Assembly (NCBI RefSeq): GCF_003330725.1
Contig: NZ_CP030840.1
Location: forward strand, 4,030,001 to 4,094,000
Origin: Acidisarcina polymorpha
Lineage (GTDB): Bacteria; Acidobacteriota; Terriglobia; Terriglobales; Acidobacteriaceae
Reading direction: 5' to 3'
DNA length: 64,000 nt
The notes under the pieces were generated by a model. That model did no database searches. It saw only the letters and a program-made list of their open reading frames with translations, and was not told the DNA's origin. Of this stretch, positions 34,819-43,554 are shown piece by piece. Each line of letters begins with the position of its first letter. The first letter of the stretch is position 1. Both the position numbers and the translations under genes were made by a program.

Positions 34819-35514
34819 TTAGGCTTGTGCTTCTTGAGGCATAGTACGCTTCCCGGAAGCGTCATAGGTTTGTCTGCGATACTGCCAGATTCCATAGATG
34901 ACGCCCGCGACCATCAGGCCGGCGAAGCTCCATCCGATGACCCCGGACCATTCGGCCAGGTTTTTCGTCCACCAGCTGACGACCTTTCGCCCGTAGGTGA
35001 CAGCTGCCCAGCTTACCAAGCTATAGCGGATCAAGCGCGCAGCATTGTAGGAGACAAGAAACCGCCGCCTCGAGACCCCAAGCGCCCCTGCAGCCAGCAG
35101 AAAAGGAGTCAGCGGAATAGGCGGCGGCAGCAAGGCCGGGACCATCACTGACAACATGGAGTGGTTATCGGTCCAGTGCTCGATGCGCGCGCGAAAACGT
35201 TTGGGCACGGATCGCTGCAACAATGCTTCGCCTCCCTTTTTGCCGGCGCTCCAGGTGATGTAGCCCCCGATCGCGCTTCCCGTGATGGCACAAGCAGCGA
35301 GCAGAAAGGGATTGCCATGGTGAGAGACCAGCAGCAACAACAGCAGATCGGTGCTGCCGGGTAGCGGCAACGGGATGGGGGATGAGTCGAAAATCGCTAC
35401 CGCGAAAAGTCCCAGTCCGCCCAAATGGGTCAGCCAGTGCGGCAGCACCGAACGACGGGTCCGCTTAGCAGTATGCCTCGCAGTCGCTGAAGCAATTTTT
35501 TGAAGGGCTGCCAT
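34819..35514 (-). CDS. DedA/VTT-family membrane protein
   Basis: The product has 231 residues. After a basic N-terminus come hydrophobic helices with GLFAVAIFDSSPIPLPLPG, a motif typical of the SNARE-associated/VTT (DedA-like) fold, then ITGSAIGGYITWSAGKKGG and PPPIPLTPFLLAAGALGVSR, which correspond to the two re-entrant loops of DedA proteins that scramble or flip lipid carriers. Such proteins support membrane lipid recycling and pH tolerance. It is closest to the YqaA-like branch. Start ATG 35514. It is convergent with fabH and followed upstream by mqnA. Confidence 0.82.
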   Translation of the reverse strand: MAALQKIASATARHTAKRTRRSVLPHWLTHLGGLGLFAVAIFDSSPIPLPLPGSTDLLLLLLVSHHGNPFLLAACAITGSAIGGYITWSAGKKGGEALLQRSVPKRFRARIEHWTDNHSMLSVMVPALLPPPIPLTPFLLAAGALGVSRRRFLVSYNAARLIRYSLVSWAAVTYGRKVVSWWTKNLAEWSGVIGWSFAGLMVAGVIYGIWQYRRQTYDASGKRTMPQEAQA

Positions 35515-35590
35515 CTAAACTGTTGGACGCATAATCCCGGCAGGAGGCTCGAAAGTTTCTCGCCTTGACATTCAGTTCCTGATGTTTCTG

Positions 35591-36460
35591 TCACATAAAG
35601 TTTAATTCAGGTTCTTCTGGTAGCACGGAATATTCATGAGCATAACGGAAAAACGTGCGCAGTCCGTCCTTGCAGGCCTGGTCGAGCACGTAGTGAATAT
35701 TCTCGGTTAAGTAGGCTCGAATAATTGACTTCGACAAAGCGATACGGCTGGCCCACTCCTCGACCAGATCGTCGATGTGGGTGAGGCCATGGTTGCGGGA
35801 GTGTACGAAATCGGCGACCAGCTCTTCCCGGGACAACGAAGTCCCTTTGAGGGCATCCGCTCGCATCGTCCAGAAGGCGGAAACCCATGGCACACCGGTC
35901 TTCTGCTGCCATTCACGAGCAAGGTCGATATAGAGCAGCTCTTCGCCGGTACGGTCGGCTCTTGCCTGGCTGTCTTCAAGCGCGATCAACGCAGGATCCC
36001 CGATCAGCAGGGCGGCATCCGCGATCCGCAGCATCTTGTCGAGTTGCGGTTCAACGGGAATGAACCTGGCTTGAGGATTCCAATATTTGCGGAAGAGAAT
36101 CTCCGTGTAGGCCGCGGACGTGAGCGAAGACGTATCCATTGCTACCGTCTGGGCGGCTCCGGGGCCAGATTCGCGAGTGACTAGCAGAATGGAGCGAATG
36201 TTTCCTTTGGCGGCAATCGTGCAGCCAGGAATGATCAACATCGTGGGATCGATGGCATACGCCGCTGCAGGAACCAGGCCAATGTCCGCCTGACCGGTGA
36301 AAAGATCCTCCGCGCAGCGCGAGGGGGTTGAGTAGCGGATGTCATACCGTTCGGCCAGACGGGATTTCTCCGGCTCATGTTCAAAGTCCCACATCAAGGG
36401 AGCAGGATTGAGGAAGTCGATGGCAGCAAGGCGCAGGCGAGCGGAAGATGAAGTGTTCAC
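35591..36460 (-). CDS. mqnA: Chorismate dehydratase, futalosine menaquinone pathway
   Basis: The product has 289 residues, the usual size. It has the substrate-binding-protein-like fold opening LAAIDFLNPAPLMWDF, then YSTPSRCAEDLFTGQADIGL and VPAAAYA, the MqnA signature, and AALLIGDPALIALE. It converts chorismate to 3-enolpyruvyl-benzoate, the first step of the alternative (futalosine) menaquinone route used by many Acidobacteria. No other mqn gene is in the window, so the pathway is dispersed. MqnD and ABC-type binding proteins share the fold, but the N-terminal wording is that of MqnA. Start ATG at 36460. Confidence 0.85.
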   Translation of the reverse strand: MNTSSSARLRLAAIDFLNPAPLMWDFEHEPEKSRLAERYDIRYSTPSRCAEDLFTGQADIGLVPAAAYAIDPTMLIIPGCTIAAKGNIRSILLVTRESGPGAAQTVAMDTSSLTSAAYTEILFRKYWNPQARFIPVEPQLDKMLRIADAALLIGDPALIALEDSQARADRTGEELLYIDLAREWQQKTGVPWVSAFWTMRADALKGTSLSREELVADFVHSRNHGLTHIDDLVEEWASRIALSKSIIRAYLTENIHYVLDQACKDGLRTFFRYAHEYSVLPEEPELNFM

Positions 36461-36529
36461 TTACCAGTGTACCGGCACTCCGAGAGCTTCGCGGGGTTGC
36501 GCGACAAACAGGTTGCGTCCCAGAAACGC

Positions 36530-36709
36530 CTAGCGCCCGGCATGAAGCTGGTACAACAGGAAACCGGTGATCGACAGAACGACGACGATCACAGTCAGAA
36601 TCAGACCGCCGAGCAGCAGCGATACGGTTCTCTCCTGTTTCGGGGTGGAAGGCTGAGTGATGCCAAAGGTGTTAATGAAAGCCGAGGCGAGGAAGTGTAA
36701 GAGGCCCAT
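36530..36709 (-). CDS. 59-residue membrane protein coupled to dnaG
   Basis: The start lies 2 bases after the dnaG stop on the same strand. The product begins MGLLHFLASAFINTFGIT, continues with a short hydrophilic part (QPSTPKQERTVS) and then one strong membrane helix of about 20 residues (LLLGGLILTVIVVVLSITGF), and ends with YQLHAGR. It has no recognised domain. The tight coupling to a replication gene and a clean hydrophobic profile argue for a real gene. It would lie in the inner membrane with the basic end inside or outside undecided. Function unknown. Confidence 0.6.
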   Translation of the reverse strand: MGLLHFLASAFINTFGITQPSTPKQERTVSLLLGGLILTVIVVVLSITGFLLYQLHAGR

Positions 36710-36711
36710 CG

Positions 36712-38487
36712 TCAGTGACCTATTTCCCTCAGCTGGCGGTCCAGCTGAATTTTTTCGTTGGAGAGAGCCGCGACCTGGGCCCAGTCACCCTTCCGTTCAG
36801 CCTCAGCTAAGGAGGCGCGCAGCCCCCGCTGACGGCGGCTCAGGTAGTGGTGGTGCAGCGGCTGCAGCGCAGCCGTCACCTGATCGAGGGTGACCGGTTC
36901 CGATTCAGCGAAGAGGACTTGCGCCACCATCTGGCGATCTCGCCCTTCGGTCAGCGCCTCTACTGGATCGCCGCTCCCGCGGTTTCGAAGTGCCTCGAGC
37001 AGTGAAGCGACTGATAGTTCTTCGAAGATGTGTGGCTCGCGGTCAAGTGCCGCCGCGGCAGCCATGTATGCAGGATCATCCGGCAATGCGGCAAAGGCCC
37101 GGATCAAGACCCGCTCGCATTCATTGAAGCCCACGCTGTTTGAAGAGATTGCATCCCGCCGTTTCGCCGCTGCTTGTCGTAACTCCTCGCGCAAGACTGC
37201 CGAATCAATGGAGAGCTTTTGGGCCGCGTTGGCGGCGAACTCATCCCGGGCAAGCAGGTTGGGCATCCTGCGAATATGCGGCAACAGATAGTTCAGCGCC
37301 TTGACCTTTGCCTCAGGACTTCGTGAGGGAAAGAGCTGCCGCGCTCGTTCGATGAGGTAATCGGGTAAGGCCTGCGCGGTCCGGGCCGCGGTGTGGTAGG
37401 CGGCCGCTCCGCGCTCACGGACGTACCTGTCCGGGTCGAGCCCGTCCTCGAGAGTGATGACCTTGACGGTAAAACCCTCTTCAGTAAGCAGCGCAATGGA
37501 TTTCTCGGCAGCATTCGCGCCCGCTGTATCGGGATCGAAATTCACCGCCACCTGAGTGCAGTGTCGTTTCAGAAGATTCACCTGGTATTCGGTAAAGGCA
37601 GTGCCGCTGGTCGCGAGCACGTTCTGCACACCCGTCATGTACACCGAAATACAATCCATCTGGCCCTCGACGAGCAAGGCAAAGTTCAGTTGGCGGATTG
37701 CGGCCCGTGCCTTATCCAGATTGAAGAGCACCTGGCCCTTCGAATAAAGCGGCGTCTCGGGCGAATTCAGGTATTTTGGCCCAGCCTTTTCATTGCCAGC
37801 CGTCGCCGAATCCAAAGCACGTGCCGTAAAAGCGATCACCCTCCCAGACTCATTCATGATCGGAAAAGTGATTCTCTTCCGAAAACGCGAATAAAGCGGC
37901 CCCGGCGATCCGTCTTCCTGCTCCTTCCAGGAAAAGAGACCGGAGGCGCGCAGGCTCTCTGCGTCCACTCCCGAGGCAAGCCGGTCACGGAGCGCGGTAT
38001 AGGAGTCGGGCGCAAAGCCGATGCGGAACTTGGCGATCGCTTCAGGAGTGACGCCGCGGCCGGTGAGGTATTCGCGGGCGCCCGCGCCTTCCGGCGAACG
38101 GAGCTGCTCCTGAAACCACACGGTCGCAGCCTCATGCAGATCCAGAAGCTTGCCGCGCTGCCGGCTCTCCTGCGCTTCCTCGGGTGAGTTGAAGTCCCGC
38201 TTCGGCAGCGGAATGCCGCATTTCTGAGCGACTGCTCGGACTGCTTCCGGAAAACTCAGGTTCTCAATCTTTTGCAGGAAGCTGAACACATCGCCAGACT
38301 GCCCGCAACCAAAGCAGTGGTAGAACTGCCGTGTGGCGTGGACCGAGAACGAAGGAGATTTCTCGCTGTGAAACGGACAGAGCCCTTGAAAGTTCTGAGC
38401 TCCAGACTTCTTCAGCCGCACATAATCGCCGATGATCTTGACGATGTCTGCCTGCTGTTTCACGGTCTGGGCGAAGTCGTTGGCCAT
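36712..38487 (-). CDS. dnaG: DNA primase
   Basis: Makes RNA primers at the replication fork. The product has 591 residues from the ATG at 38487 (MANDFAQTVKQQADIVKIIG), the conserved DnaG opening; the frame runs on to 38577 but the extra 30 residues look non-coding. The zinc-binding domain has CPFHSEKSPSF and CFGCGQSGDVF. The TOPRIM core shows LLVEGQMDCIS (EGxMD) and VNFDPDTAGANAAEKS, with Asp-rich catalytic residues in the expected places. The C-terminal third is the variable DnaB-interacting region. It is followed at 2 bases by a 59-codon membrane-protein gene. Confidence 0.95.
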   Translation of the reverse strand: MANDFAQTVKQQADIVKIIGDYVRLKKSGAQNFQGLCPFHSEKSPSFSVHATRQFYHCFGCGQSGDVFSFLQKIENLSFPEAVRAVAQKCGIPLPKRDFNSPEEAQESRQRGKLLDLHEAATVWFQEQLRSPEGAGAREYLTGRGVTPEAIAKFRIGFAPDSYTALRDRLASGVDAESLRASGLFSWKEQEDGSPGPLYSRFRKRITFPIMNESGRVIAFTARALDSATAGNEKAGPKYLNSPETPLYSKGQVLFNLDKARAAIRQLNFALLVEGQMDCISVYMTGVQNVLATSGTAFTEYQVNLLKRHCTQVAVNFDPDTAGANAAEKSIALLTEEGFTVKVITLEDGLDPDRYVRERGAAAYHTAARTAQALPDYLIERARQLFPSRSPEAKVKALNYLLPHIRRMPNLLARDEFAANAAQKLSIDSAVLREELRQAAAKRRDAISSNSVGFNECERVLIRAFAALPDDPAYMAAAAALDREPHIFEELSVASLLEALRNRGSGDPVEALTEGRDRQMVAQVLFAESEPVTLDQVTAALQPLHHHYLSRRQRGLRASLAEAERKGDWAQVAALSNEKIQLDRQLREIGH

Positions 38488-38661
38488 GGGATGGGTCTGG
38501 AGCCAGTGTAAATCTTCCGGGTCCGTCCACTCAGCCTTAGTGGAGCCTTGCTCACTCTCGAAAATTTGAGGTGTCAAATCTCTTAGGCAGCGTGCCTGCT
38601 GAGCTTCACTGGCGGGCCGTCTAGTAGGTTGAACTGCCGGAAAAGAGTATCCTAAGAAGAT

Positions 38662-38841
38662 ATGAAGAAACAGCGCTCAGCTCCGCCGCCATGTAGCGGC
38701 TCCCTCACCTCCGTCCAGGGTCATCGGCCGGCGGCAGACGGCAAAACAGGTGTCTGCGGTACTTGCGGCTCCAGTGTGCCTTTTACGATCGATGTCTCTG
38801 CCCGGCCCGTTCCTCGTTTTCACAAGTCCGGCCCTCGGTGA
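38662..38841 (+). CDS. Possible 59-residue protein with a CxxC knuckle
   Basis: The rightward frame starts MKKQRSAPPPCSGSLTS and has VCGTCGSSVPF, a single CxxC knuckle such as used to bind zinc, with one more Cys near the N-terminus. It ends FHKSGPR, and its last 22 bases overlap the tail of the leftward gluQ gene. A weak AAGA element precedes the ATG. There is no family match I can name. It may be a tiny zinc-ribbon-like protein or a chance frame. Confidence 0.35.
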   Translation: MKKQRSAPPPCSGSLTSVQGHRPAADGKTGVCGTCGSSVPFTIDVSARPVPRFHKSGPR

Positions 38842-39713
38842 GCATTTGGCTCTCCAACTTTAGCGGCCGCCCTGCCCAACACATCTTCCGGTTTCATCCC
38901 TGAGGCCCTCAGCTCTCTTATGCTGAGGGCATCGTGGCGTTTGGCCAGCCTTCGGCCATGCTCGTCGGTGATCAGCGGACAGTGAAACCAGGCAGGTTCG
39001 GGTAAACCTAACGCCCGGCAAACCAGGATCTGGCGCGCCGTCGCCTTTAATAGATCAGCCCCGCGAACGACTTCGGTGATCTTCATTGCAGCATCATCCA
39101 CGGCTACCGCGAGTTGATAAGCAGGAACTCCGTCTTTTCGCCAAATAAGAAAGTCACCAAAATCTTCGCTTGCCACGAACCGCTGGCGGCCGAAGTGGCC
39201 ATCGGAAAATTCGATTGCTTCGCCATCCCTGACCCGGAAGCGCCAGCTCAATCCCGTTAGCATCGCCTCGCCAAAGCCAGAGAATAAGATTCGACCAGCC
39301 GTCGCTCTGCATGTCCCCGGATAGAGCGGTTCCTCATCGTGCGGCGCCTGCGTCATCCGGGTAAGATCTTTGCGCGAGCAGCGGCACGGATAGACAAAGC
39401 CGCCCTCAATCAATTCTTTCAAGGCCGAAATATAGAGCGGCAACCTCATGCTTTGAAGATAAGGGCCATACTCCCCACAAACGTCTGGTCCCTCTTGCCA
39501 GCGAATACCGAGCCAGTCAAGGTCCTCCACCGCCGCGGCAGCAAACTCCGGCTTCGACCGCTGTGGATCAAGATCATCCACGCGCAGAACTAATGCACCG
39601 CCGGAACGCAGCGCCCGTTGGTAAGCAGTCCAGAAGGTTGCGGCGTGGCCGAGGTGCAGCAGTCCGGTAGGGGAGGGCGCGAGGCGTCCGCGATAGCCGA
39701 GAAAATCAGACAC
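38820..39713 (-). CDS. gluQ: Glutamyl-Q tRNA(Asp) synthetase
   Basis: A truncated glutamyl-tRNA-synthetase-like enzyme that attaches glutamate to queuosine in tRNA(Asp). The HIGH-type motif reads APSPTGLLHLGHA and the KMSKS-type motif RRLAKRHDALSIR is degenerate, as in GluQ-RS. Zinc ligands are visible in YPCRCSRKDLT and YPGTCRA. No anticodon-binding domain follows, giving about 297 residues from GTG 39713, the family length. The frame continues to ATG 39809 inside the LysR gene; GTG 39743 is another option, so the start is uncertain. It lies just downstream of the LysR gene on the same strand. Confidence 0.88.
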   Translation of the reverse strand: MSDFLGYRGRLAPSPTGLLHLGHAATFWTAYQRALRSGGALVLRVDDLDPQRSKPEFAAAAVEDLDWLGIRWQEGPDVCGEYGPYLQSMRLPLYISALKELIEGGFVYPCRCSRKDLTRMTQAPHDEEPLYPGTCRATAGRILFSGFGEAMLTGLSWRFRVRDGEAIEFSDGHFGRQRFVASEDFGDFLIWRKDGVPAYQLAVAVDDAAMKITEVVRGADLLKATARQILVCRALGLPEPAWFHCPLITDEHGRRLAKRHDALSIRELRASGMKPEDVLGRAAAKVGEPNAHRGPDL

Positions 39714-39735
39714 AAAATTCAGTGTATTCGCCGCT

Positions 39736-40644
39736 TCATCCACGGTGACGTTGAGCGAGCATCTCGCGCCCGAGGTCGCAGAACGCCTTGACGATCGCCC
39801 TCTCTTCATCTTTACGCCAGACCAGGTCTACATCGCTGCGAACGCTTGTTCCGCTGAGCTCGATACAGACGCAGTCCGGCGCCGCGATTCGCTCAATGCA
39901 TGCGGGCGCGATGCTCACTCCTAAACCTGCTCCAACCAGCCGCAGAACTGTGAACCACTGCGGCGCCTCCTGAACGACCCGCGGCCGAAAACCATGGGCT
40001 TCACACAAAGATGCAGTCTTCTCATAGGCGAGACGGCCGGCCCGTGGTGAAAACAAGACAAAAGGCTCGTCTCGGAGAACCGCTGCAGAGAGCGTCCGGC
40101 TCTTCGCCAAAGCATGGTGCGCCGGTAGAACTGCCACGAAAGGCTCTGACGAGAGCGTCTCCGCCTCCAGGCCCTCGACCTCGCCTCCGTCACGGAGGAA
40201 GGCGACATCAATCAGGCTGTCCAACAATGCCTGCGTCATCTCCGACGAAAAACCCTCGCGGAGTTGAAGATCGACCCTGGGATGTTTGCGACGATATTCT
40301 CCCAGCATGGATGGTAGCGGAGTCAACATGCCGGAGCTGATGAAGCCCACACGCAGGGCGCCAAGTTCGCCCCGGCCAACGCTTCGTGCCTCCGCCAGAT
40401 CTTCGATTACGCTCCGTAACGTACGCCGTGCCCGCTCGAGAAAGATCTCCCCTGCGGCAGTCAGCTTAACTGCGCGGGTGGTTCTGAGGAACAAAGGATA
40501 GCCCACAATTTCCTCCAACTTGCGGATTTGCTGGGAGAGTGGAGGCTGGGCAAGGTGCAGCCGCGAAGCGGCGCGGCCGAAGTGCAGTTCTTCCGCCACT
40601 GCCACGAAGTAGCGGAGGTGGCGTAATTCGATTTCGCTATCCAT
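39736..40644 (-). CDS. LysR-family transcriptional regulator
   Basis: The product has 302 residues. The N-terminal winged helix-turn-helix is canonical: LRYFVAVAEELHFGRAASRL followed by HLAQPPLSQQIRKLEE. The effector domain begins near LGALRVGFISSGM and includes EAPQWFTVLRLVGAGLGVSI. LysR proteins usually control the divergent neighbour; here that is the acetyltransferase pair starting 81 bp away. A perfect inverted repeat TTTGTT-N12-AACAAA lies right next to the regulator's start and fits a LysR-type site. The effector is unknown. Confidence 0.93.
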   Translation of the reverse strand: MDSEIELRHLRYFVAVAEELHFGRAASRLHLAQPPLSQQIRKLEEIVGYPLFLRTTRAVKLTAAGEIFLERARRTLRSVIEDLAEARSVGRGELGALRVGFISSGMLTPLPSMLGEYRRKHPRVDLQLREGFSSEMTQALLDSLIDVAFLRDGGEVEGLEAETLSSEPFVAVLPAHHALAKSRTLSAAVLRDEPFVLFSPRAGRLAYEKTASLCEAHGFRPRVVQEAPQWFTVLRLVGAGLGVSIAPACIERIAAPDCVCIELSGTSVRSDVDLVWRKDEERAIVKAFCDLGREMLAQRHRG

Positions 40645-40646
40645 AC

Positions 40647-40670
40647 TTTGTTCATCCTAATCGCAACAAA
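40647..40670. promoter_or_regulatory. Putative LysR operator (inverted repeat)
   Basis: TTTGTT (40647-40652), 12 bases, AACAAA (40665-40670): a perfect dyad with the T-N11-A spirit of LysR sites. It lies 3 bases from the LysR start codon, in the 80-bp gap to the divergent acetyltransferase gene, so it could serve autoregulation and control of that gene. Confidence 0.5.
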
Positions 40671-40724
40671 TAAGATATTGGACGTATGGGGGGATCCAGC
40701 ATACTTTTTAAAAAGGAGAGATCT

Positions 40725-41240
40725 ATGCCTGTCTGTGTTCAAGAGAGTCTCACTGCTCCTGCCCCGCCAGTGGTCGAAATCCGGCGGTTCCGGCCCGGAG
40801 ACGAAGCCGCTTTTCTGCGCCTGAACGAGGAGTGGATCGTGCGTCACTTCGTCCTCGAAGAGAAGGACCGTACCGTTCTCAACGATCCCATGAAGCACAT
40901 CCTCGACCGAGGTGGACAGATTCTTTTCGCCGTGATCGGCGGAGAAGCGGTCGGCTGCTGCGCGATTGTTCCCGAACTGGAGCCCGGCGTCTACGAGGTT
41001 GCGAAGATGGCAGTGACCGAAAAGCTGCAAGGACAGGGCATTGGACGTAAAATTCTCCAGGCGGTGATCGAAACTGCGAAAGGGATGGGAGCCTCCCGGC
41101 TCTACCTCGAGACCAATAGCAAACTAGCCAATGCGACCCATTTGTACGAGAAGCTGGGCTTTCGCCATGTTCCAGTGGAGCGGTTGAAACCTTCACTCTA
41201 TCGGCGCGCCGATGTCTTCATGGAGATGGTGCTGAGTTGA
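40725..41240 (+). CDS. GNAT-family N-acetyltransferase
   Basis: The product has 171 residues from ATG 40725, which follows AAGGAGA by 5 bases. The GNAT core is clear: VEIRRFRPGDEAAFLRLN, YEVAKMAVTEKLQGQGIGRK with the acetyl-CoA-binding Q-x2-G-x-G loop, and LYLETNSKLANATHLYEKLG. It transfers an acetyl group from acetyl-CoA to an amine, but the acceptor cannot be read. It is the first gene of a coupled pair, divergent from a LysR regulator which probably controls it. Confidence 0.9.
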   Translation: MPVCVQESLTAPAPPVVEIRRFRPGDEAAFLRLNEEWIVRHFVLEEKDRTVLNDPMKHILDRGGQILFAVIGGEAVGCCAIVPELEPGVYEVAKMAVTEKLQGQGIGRKILQAVIETAKGMGASRLYLETNSKLANATHLYEKLGFRHVPVERLKPSLYRRADVFMEMVLS

Positions 41241-41989
41241 TTCCTTCTCCAGAGACCTTCCTTCCGCCGGCAACGCCCAACCGGTCCCCTGAAGCAATTG
41301 CTCTCGAATTCGGCGATCCGCCGTTGGAAGCTCTCCGAACTACCCACAAACGCTTCGCGATGGCCGCAGGGCGGGCCTGCAAGTACCCAGCGGATGTCGC
41401 TCCTTTTGCGGCGATTGAGGATAGCTCGGAGGAGGCGCTGCGGGATCTGTTTTCGCTCCTGAATCCAGGCGAGGGCACGTATGTCGTCAGCGGAGCTTCG
41501 TTGGCATTCGAGGGCCTGCGATGCGACGGGCCGCTGGGAGTGAAGCAGATGACATATCCCCAAAACCGGCCACTGCCGATCAATGCTCGGATTGATGGTA
41601 TCCGAATCGAACCGCTTTCCTGCGCCAACGCTGCCGAGATGGTGGAACTGACTTCGATCGCTTTTCCAGGCTTCTTCCGAGCGCGCACCTGTGAAATGGG
41701 CAGCTACTACGGCATCCGCCAAGAAGGACGATTAGTCGCGATGTGCGGCGAACGGATGGCCATTCGCGAATATCGCGAAATTAGTGGTCTCTGCACGCAT
41801 CCGGACTTTCGCGGCAATGGCTATGCCGCCGTGTTGATGTTGCAGCTCATGCGCGATCATCGCGAAGCCGGATTACAGTCATACCTGCACGTCTCCGCAA
41901 ACAACGCCAATGCCATCGCCCTCTACGAACGAATGAGCTTCGAGCATCGAGGAGAGTTTTCGCTATATCTTCTAACACGCGAAAGTTAA
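41237..41989 (+). CDS. GNAT-family N-acetyltransferase (FR47-like)
   Basis: The product has 250 residues from a TTG start that overlaps the previous stop (TTGA), so the two are translationally coupled. The N-terminal 130 residues are a divergent half; the C-terminal half has GLCTHPDFRGNGYAAVLMLQ (acetyl-CoA loop R-G-N-G-Y-A) and LHVSANNANAIALYERMSF, the FR47-type GNAT signature. Acceptor unknown. Coupling to the preceding GNAT suggests that the two act on related substrates. Confidence 0.85.
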   Translation: MIPSPETFLPPATPNRSPEAIALEFGDPPLEALRTTHKRFAMAAGRACKYPADVAPFAAIEDSSEEALRDLFSLLNPGEGTYVVSGASLAFEGLRCDGPLGVKQMTYPQNRPLPINARIDGIRIEPLSCANAAEMVELTSIAFPGFFRARTCEMGSYYGIRQEGRLVAMCGERMAIREYREISGLCTHPDFRGNGYAAVLMLQLMRDHREAGLQSYLHVSANNANAIALYERMSFEHRGEFSLYLLTRES

Positions 41990-42102
41990 GACGTCGCTCG
42001 TAGACGGGACTCTCTGTCGCTCTTACTGGCGTTCGTCTCCCGACGCATTCGCACAGGAAAGCAAACCCTGCTCCGTCAGCCAGGTACGAAGAAGATCCCT
42101 TC

Positions 42103-42205
42103 CTAGATATCCAAATTCTTCACATGCAGCGCGTTTTCTTCGATGAACTTCCGCCTGGCTTCGACATCTTCGCCCAACAAGGTGGTGAAGATGGAGATGG
42201 TGCTG
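42103..42205 (-). pseudogene. Remnant of a second gyrB 3' end
   Basis: Read leftward, it encodes [20 protein letters not shown] followed by ALHVKNLDI and a TAG, nearly identical to the last 30 residues of the complete gyrB at 43606-46248 ([15 protein letters not shown]... ALDVKNLDI). Nucleotide similarity is high over about 90 bp and then stops. The fragment lies in the same orientation as gyrB about 1.5 kb away, with a CPBP protease pseudogene between. It is the scar of a partial duplication or of a second gyrB. Confidence 0.85.
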
Positions 42206-42286
42206 TAAGGAAATGGTGGCCGTGTTCGCTCCTCGCCAGGTTAGGAGGCGTTGACCACGATGGTCAGAATGGATCGGCTCAGGACA

Positions 42287-42313
42287 GCTACCCTCTTGAA
42301 TCATGAGGGTAGC
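42287..42313. terminator. Hairpin with GCTACCCTC arms
   Basis: GCTACCCTC (42287-42295) and GAGGGTAGC (42305-42313) form a perfect 9-bp stem with a 9-base loop, just after the end of the CPBP pseudogene. The same GCTACCCT core makes the stem behind gyrB (43555-43580). No T-run follows, so termination is inferred from likeness to that hairpin. Confidence 0.5.
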
Positions 42314-42376
42314 ATGGACCCGGAGAACGTCGGTTCGCTATACAAGCGTCATTGGGTTCGGGCCGTCGCTCGAGTT

Positions 42377-43294
42377 TTACCGCGACAGAGCCAATTCCCT
42401 CAGCGAGCCTTGCTCGCCACTATGGCGCGGCGGAGCAGAATCCAATTCGTGACGTCTACGCCAAAAATAGATTGCAAAACACACCGTCACGATGGGCACC
42501 ACTATGCCGAACTCATCGATAAACCAGAGAGTCTTCCCCGTATCGCGGGTGAGCGGGGTACAAATGCTTTGAATGTAAAGATTGTGACTCGAGTGAAGGA
42601 TCACCGCGGTCCAGAGACTTCCCGATTTCATACGTAGCCAGGTCAAGATGAAAGAATCGGCGATGACCGCAACCGTAAAACAAATCATGCCGAACCAGAG
42701 CGGCTCTCTGGATCCGGAATTGTAGTTGCTCCAGAGCATCACGGGAAAATGCCATACGGCCCACGCCGCGGCGCTGAGCAGTGAGGTCTTGGTATATCCC
42801 ATTGTCTTGAATAACTCTGGAACAAGAAAGCCACGCCAGCCCATTTCCTCGCCCAGGTCGCTGGCCAGTCTCGGGATTATGCCGTAAGTGGCCGTGAGCA
42901 GCAGATAGACGACGGTAGAGGTGAGGGGCGATGCCCTCAAGGCCATGACCGGGACAAGATGTTGCATGAATTCGTGGTTCGGAAAGCCACCCAGTCCGGA
43001 GCCCCACACGATGGCGTAGGCGATGAGAGCATATGCAAACGGGACGAACCAACTCATCCATGCATAGCGAGCCTGCGGCCACTTTCAGCCCAGATCCGAC
43101 AGCTTGCGGCAATTGAGCTTCAAGGTAAGCATTGCTGCGAATGCCACACACCACTTAAGACCAATCGCATATTTACCCTCGGCTCCTCGCAACTGCTGCG
43201 TGTACCAACACATACAGTAGAAGACTGAGCTGAAAGCGAAAGTCAGCACTAGAAAGACAATTACCTGCTGCCTTGAGGAGCCAGGCTTTGACAT
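42377..43294 (-). pseudogene. CPBP (CAAX-type) intramembrane protease, interrupted by an in-frame TGA
   Basis: The reading frame runs from ATG 43294 (MSKPGSSRQQVIVFLVLTFA) with hydrophobic helices up to residue 69 (NCRKLSDLG), where a TGA at 43085-43087 stops it. The same frame continues at once with KWPQARYAWMSWFVPFAYAL and then the CPBP motifs: EEMGWRGFLVPEL (the E-E-x3-R glutamates and Arg) and AWAVWHFPVM (catalytic His). The DLGxKWPQARY wording suggests the stop replaced a Trp (TGG to TGA). Uninterrupted it would have 305 residues. Such membrane proteases process or protect against peptides. Translation might restart at ATG 43057, giving 226 residues with the active site intact. Confidence 0.75.
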
Positions 43295-43554
43295 GGACTT
43301 TGATACCTTTTCGATCGAAATTTAGCTCGGAAACAGCCGGGAGTGAAGCGCCCTTCCAGGAAAGACACTTCAGGAATTGAATTATTTCCAAGATGTGAAT
43401 GCCGGCTGGAGTGCTGCGCGTGGGGAGGGAATGGACCTGCTTGCCGCCGTGTGGTGATCCTATCCTGCCGAGTTGCTCGAGAGATCGGATGCCGAATTCA
43501 CGATAAGAAGCGGCCGGTCGTTCAACAGAAGAGAGTAGCCGGCTCAAAACGAAA

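Noticed and set aside
42124-42306. 60-codon rightward frame
   Set aside because: It is antisense to the gyrB remnant, which explains its sequence.
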